The notes beneath the pieces were generated by a model that saw only the letters and a program-made list of their open reading frames with translations, searched no databases and was not told where the DNA came from. A DNA stretch of 54,845 bases, taken from NCBI GenBank assembly GCA_024279935.1, contig JAJRQZ010000130.1, positions 1-54,845 on the forward strand, given 5' to 3'. Below are positions 52,857 to 54,845 of the stretch, one piece after another. The position numbers were made by a program, and so were the translations under genes. Numbering within the stretch: the stretch's first letter is position 1; each line of letters starts with the position of its first letter. Source of the stretch: Bacteroidota bacterium. GTDB lineage: Bacteria > Bacteroidota > Bacteroidia > Bacteroidales > F082.

Positions 52857-54845
52857 TTATTTTGAAATAATAAGTTTTTCAGAATCCAATACAGATGTGC
52901 CATTAACTAATGAAACTATATAAAATCCTGATTTAATGTCAGACGATTCAACCACAAATTCACCCTGTTCATTATTTACTACAAATTCATTTATTATTAT
53001 GCCATTTACGGTTTTTACAAAAATCCGGGCATTTTTTATAACATAAGAGAGTTTATAACTTAAAATAAAATAATTTGAAGCCGGATTAGGTTTTATCACT
53101 AAATATGTATCGTTAGTATTATCCTTATTTGAAAATGGACTCTCGGTTTCAAAACTTGTTGATTTTAAACTGTCAAAGTCAATCAAATAGTGTGGTTGGT
53201 TAATATCAAGCAAACCTGCGTTTGCAAGATAAGCTGCTGCAATATTTTTAGAAAAACCATATCCGTTAACATATAAATTATCTATATCTACCAGCAATGT
53301 ACTGTCAGGCGAATTCAACCCCTGAGAGATCATTTGTTTTTTAATATCTATAAAATTTCCAAATGATTGAAGTTCGTTTGCCTCCTCTGAAGTTAAAGAA
53401 TAGTTAACAGGTATATTACTTATTATATTATAAGTAGCAACAGTGTCGTTCGCCGTGATCAGAAGCATGGCCTTTTTATATTCACTCAACAAACCTCCCT
53501 TCATATTACACAAAGCAATCAAACTATCTTTTAAATTAACAATATTGGTATCATTTCTATAATACCTCTTCAACTTATTGAACTCCAGTTGTTTTTTAAA
53601 TTTAATTTTTGACAATTTTGATCTTTCCACTTCAATTTGGGATAAAGTATCGCCACTTTGATCTATTTCGAATCTCATAAAATCGGGCATAGTATTGTTT
53701 TTGTTATCCAACGCATTTTGAACCCGGTTAGATTTAGCAGCCTGAGGATTTTCTACGAGAACATCACGTAACATCACATTTGGCAGGGTAGATTCATTTT
53801 CAATGGCCGATACCATAACTGTGTCGCTTAAGTTTGGCGATTCATTTAATAAAAGATCTGTTGTTTCAAGTTCTTCTCCGGGCATAGCAGTAACAGTTTC
53901 AAAATTTAAACTTTCTGTATTACCACCATCCTTTAAATTTAATATAACAGCATCCACACTATCTACTGCTGTTGAATATGAGGCTATTGCACTTTTTATT
54001 TCGGCACCTCCACCTCCTTCATTTTCTATTGTAGATGGGCAACTTATTTCTTTGGTATATTGATAACTATAATCTTGAAGACCCAAAGTTGCATTATAAG
54101 GAGGATACGAACCTATATCAGAATAAACATAAGCTACTTCTCCCTGAGCACCACTATTTGGTTCTGTTTTTGGATCATCTGGTGAATTAGACCGATGATA
54201 ATGATAAGTAAAATAATTTGCCCCGATAGTATTATACAAATCCCATTCATGTTCAGTGTAAGTGTTCTCGCTGGTAAAAATATTACCGGCTAAAGCAGTT
54301 AAATCATCTTGAACAAATGGACCACCATCAGGGTCATGCCCTTGATCAGCACCTATGCCAAATGGTTCGGTACTATTTTTCTCATGGGATACAACGATAT
54401 CCGCTTTATTATTAGTATAAGTATTGCATTTAAATAACAGACCTTCACGTGTTTCACTTTTATCGTTATAATTTAAACCCTGAGCCGCTGAGCCACAGTA
54501 TAGTCCTGTAAAACTATTGTTATATATAACATTAATTTGCGGACCGGAATTATTTACTATTACTCCGAAATTTTTTACACTGGAGGTTTCATCACCCCAA
54601 AAATTGTTTGCCTCAACGTGGTAACCTTCATGGCAATAATTCATATATAATCCATGTGCTTTGGTAACATCAAGAACTTCAACATCATTCAAAGTAATTT
54701 CAGCATCATGGATGTAAAAAAGGTTGATACCCTCTTTGTTTTGCGTAAATACACTATTACTTACTTTTACAGGAAGCAAAACTGCATCACCGATAACATC
54801 AACCCCAATATGCAAACGCTTAAATTCACAAGGCTTATACCATGT
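52857..54845 (-). CDS. Large T9SS-sorted surface protein, 5' end outside the window
   Basis: The frame is open to the window edge, so at least 662 residues are visible and the N-terminus is missing. The first part has Asn/Gly-rich short repeats resembling a right-handed beta-helix (AEITLNDVEVLDV, ANNFWGDETSS, CNTYTNNKAD). The middle has a low-complexity and helical part. The last about 75 residues (VIKPNPASNYFILSY, SGFYIVSLVNG) form a T9SS sorting domain. It follows, by transcription, before the propeller-like T9SS gene (57 bp). Its role, possibly adhesion or polysaccharide interaction, is not known. Confidence 0.7.
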   Translation of the reverse strand, partial: TWYKPCEFKRLHIGVDVIGDAVLLPVKVSNSVFTQNKEGINLFYIHDAEITLNDVEVLDVTKAHGLYMNYCHEGYHVEANNFWGDETSSVKNFGVIVNNSGPQINVIYNNSFTGLYCGSAAQGLNYNDKSETREGLLFKCNTYTNNKADIVVSHEKNSTEPFGIGADQGHDPDGGPFVQDDLTALAGNIFTSENTYTEHEWDLYNTIGANYFTYHYHRSNSPDDPKTEPNSGAQGEVAYVYSDIGSYPPYNATLGLQDYSYQYTKEISCPSTIENEGGGGAEIKSAIASYSTAVDSVDAVILNLKDGGNTESLNFETVTAMPGEELETTDLLLNESPNLSDTVMVSAIENESTLPNVMLRDVLVENPQAAKSNRVQNALDNKNNTMPDFMRFEIDQSGDTLSQIEVERSKLSKIKFKKQLEFNKLKRYYRNDTNIVNLKDSLIALCNMKGGLLSEYKKAMLLITANDTVATYNIISNIPVNYSLTSEEANELQSFGNFIDIKKQMISQGLNSPDSTLLVDIDNLYVNGYGFSKNIAAAYLANAGLLDINQPHYLIDFDSLKSTSFETESPFSNKDNTNDTYLVIKPNPASNYFILSYKLSYVIKNARIFVKTVNGIIINEFVVNNEQGEFVVESSDIKSGFYIVSLVNGTSVLDSEKLIISK

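Noticed and set aside
1-54845. CRISPR arrays or phage regions
   Set aside because: No regularly spaced direct repeats, integrase, capsid or tail genes were seen.

Overview
The window reads as a chromosomal contig from an anaerobic member of the Bacteroidota. The evidence is the recurring TAnnTTTG-type -7 promoter element, a carboxypeptidase-like-domain TonB receptor, lipoproteins with short lipoboxes, two secreted proteins with type IX secretion (T9SS) C-terminal sorting domains, and an ArsR-regulated mer operon with a MerT-MerP fusion. The genus cannot be named from sequence reading alone.

Left region (about 0.4-24 kb): a large aromatic-degradation island. It starts with a probable 4-hydroxybenzoyl-CoA reductase (a fused [2Fe-2S]+molybdopterin subunit and an FAD subunit carrying the diagnostic [4Fe-4S] insertion), a glutaryl-CoA dehydrogenase and a 3-oxoadipyl/3-oxopimelyl-CoA-type thiolase. 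After an antisense SDR gene comes a 16-kb plus-strand gene run: class I ATP-dependent benzoyl-CoA reductase bcrC-B-A-D, an acyl-CoA synthetase, an extra BcrB-like subunit, a ketopantoate-reductase-like dehydrogenase, a third BadF/HgdC-type ATPase, a second thiolase, had, oah, dch and a fused 3-hydroxyacyl-CoA dehydrogenase/enoyl-CoA hydratase. A TetR gene with matching operators on both sides closes the island. Together these genes can take 4-hydroxybenzoyl-CoA or benzoyl-CoA through the dienoyl-CoA, 6-hydroxy- and 6-oxocyclohexene-carbonyl-CoA and 3-hydroxypimelyl-CoA to glutaryl-CoA, crotonyl-CoA and acetyl-CoA. Two core genes are interrupted as written: bcrA by a frameshift at an A8 run and dch by an in-frame TAA.

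Middle region (24-42 kb): a TauE/SafE permease, porin and FmdE trio; a methyltransferase; a diheme cytochrome lipoprotein, TonB receptor and small metal-site protein on the minus strand; an arsenic operon (arsR-arsC-arsM-acr3) with two clear operators; a TPR histidine kinase; a mercury operon (arsR-type regulator, merTP fusion, merA); an MFS transporter and a GNAT-like protein. A 164-bp MITE-like element and a truncated gene tail follow.

Right region (42-54.8 kb): an RND efflux tripartite system, an aconitase-family LeuC/LeuD pair whose junction sits on an A_AAA_AAA slippery heptamer, truA with the remnant of an enoyl-CoA hydratase next to it, an inverted-repeat element, and two T9SS-exported proteins, the last running off the window edge. 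No rRNA, tRNA or CRISPR array was seen.

The most interesting points are the complete Thauera-type class I benzoyl-CoA pathway in a Bacteroidota background, and inside it a three-gene module (dehydratase-like subunit, 2-oxoacid-reductase-like enzyme, HgdC-like activator) that standard benzoyl-CoA operons do not contain and whose function is unassigned.
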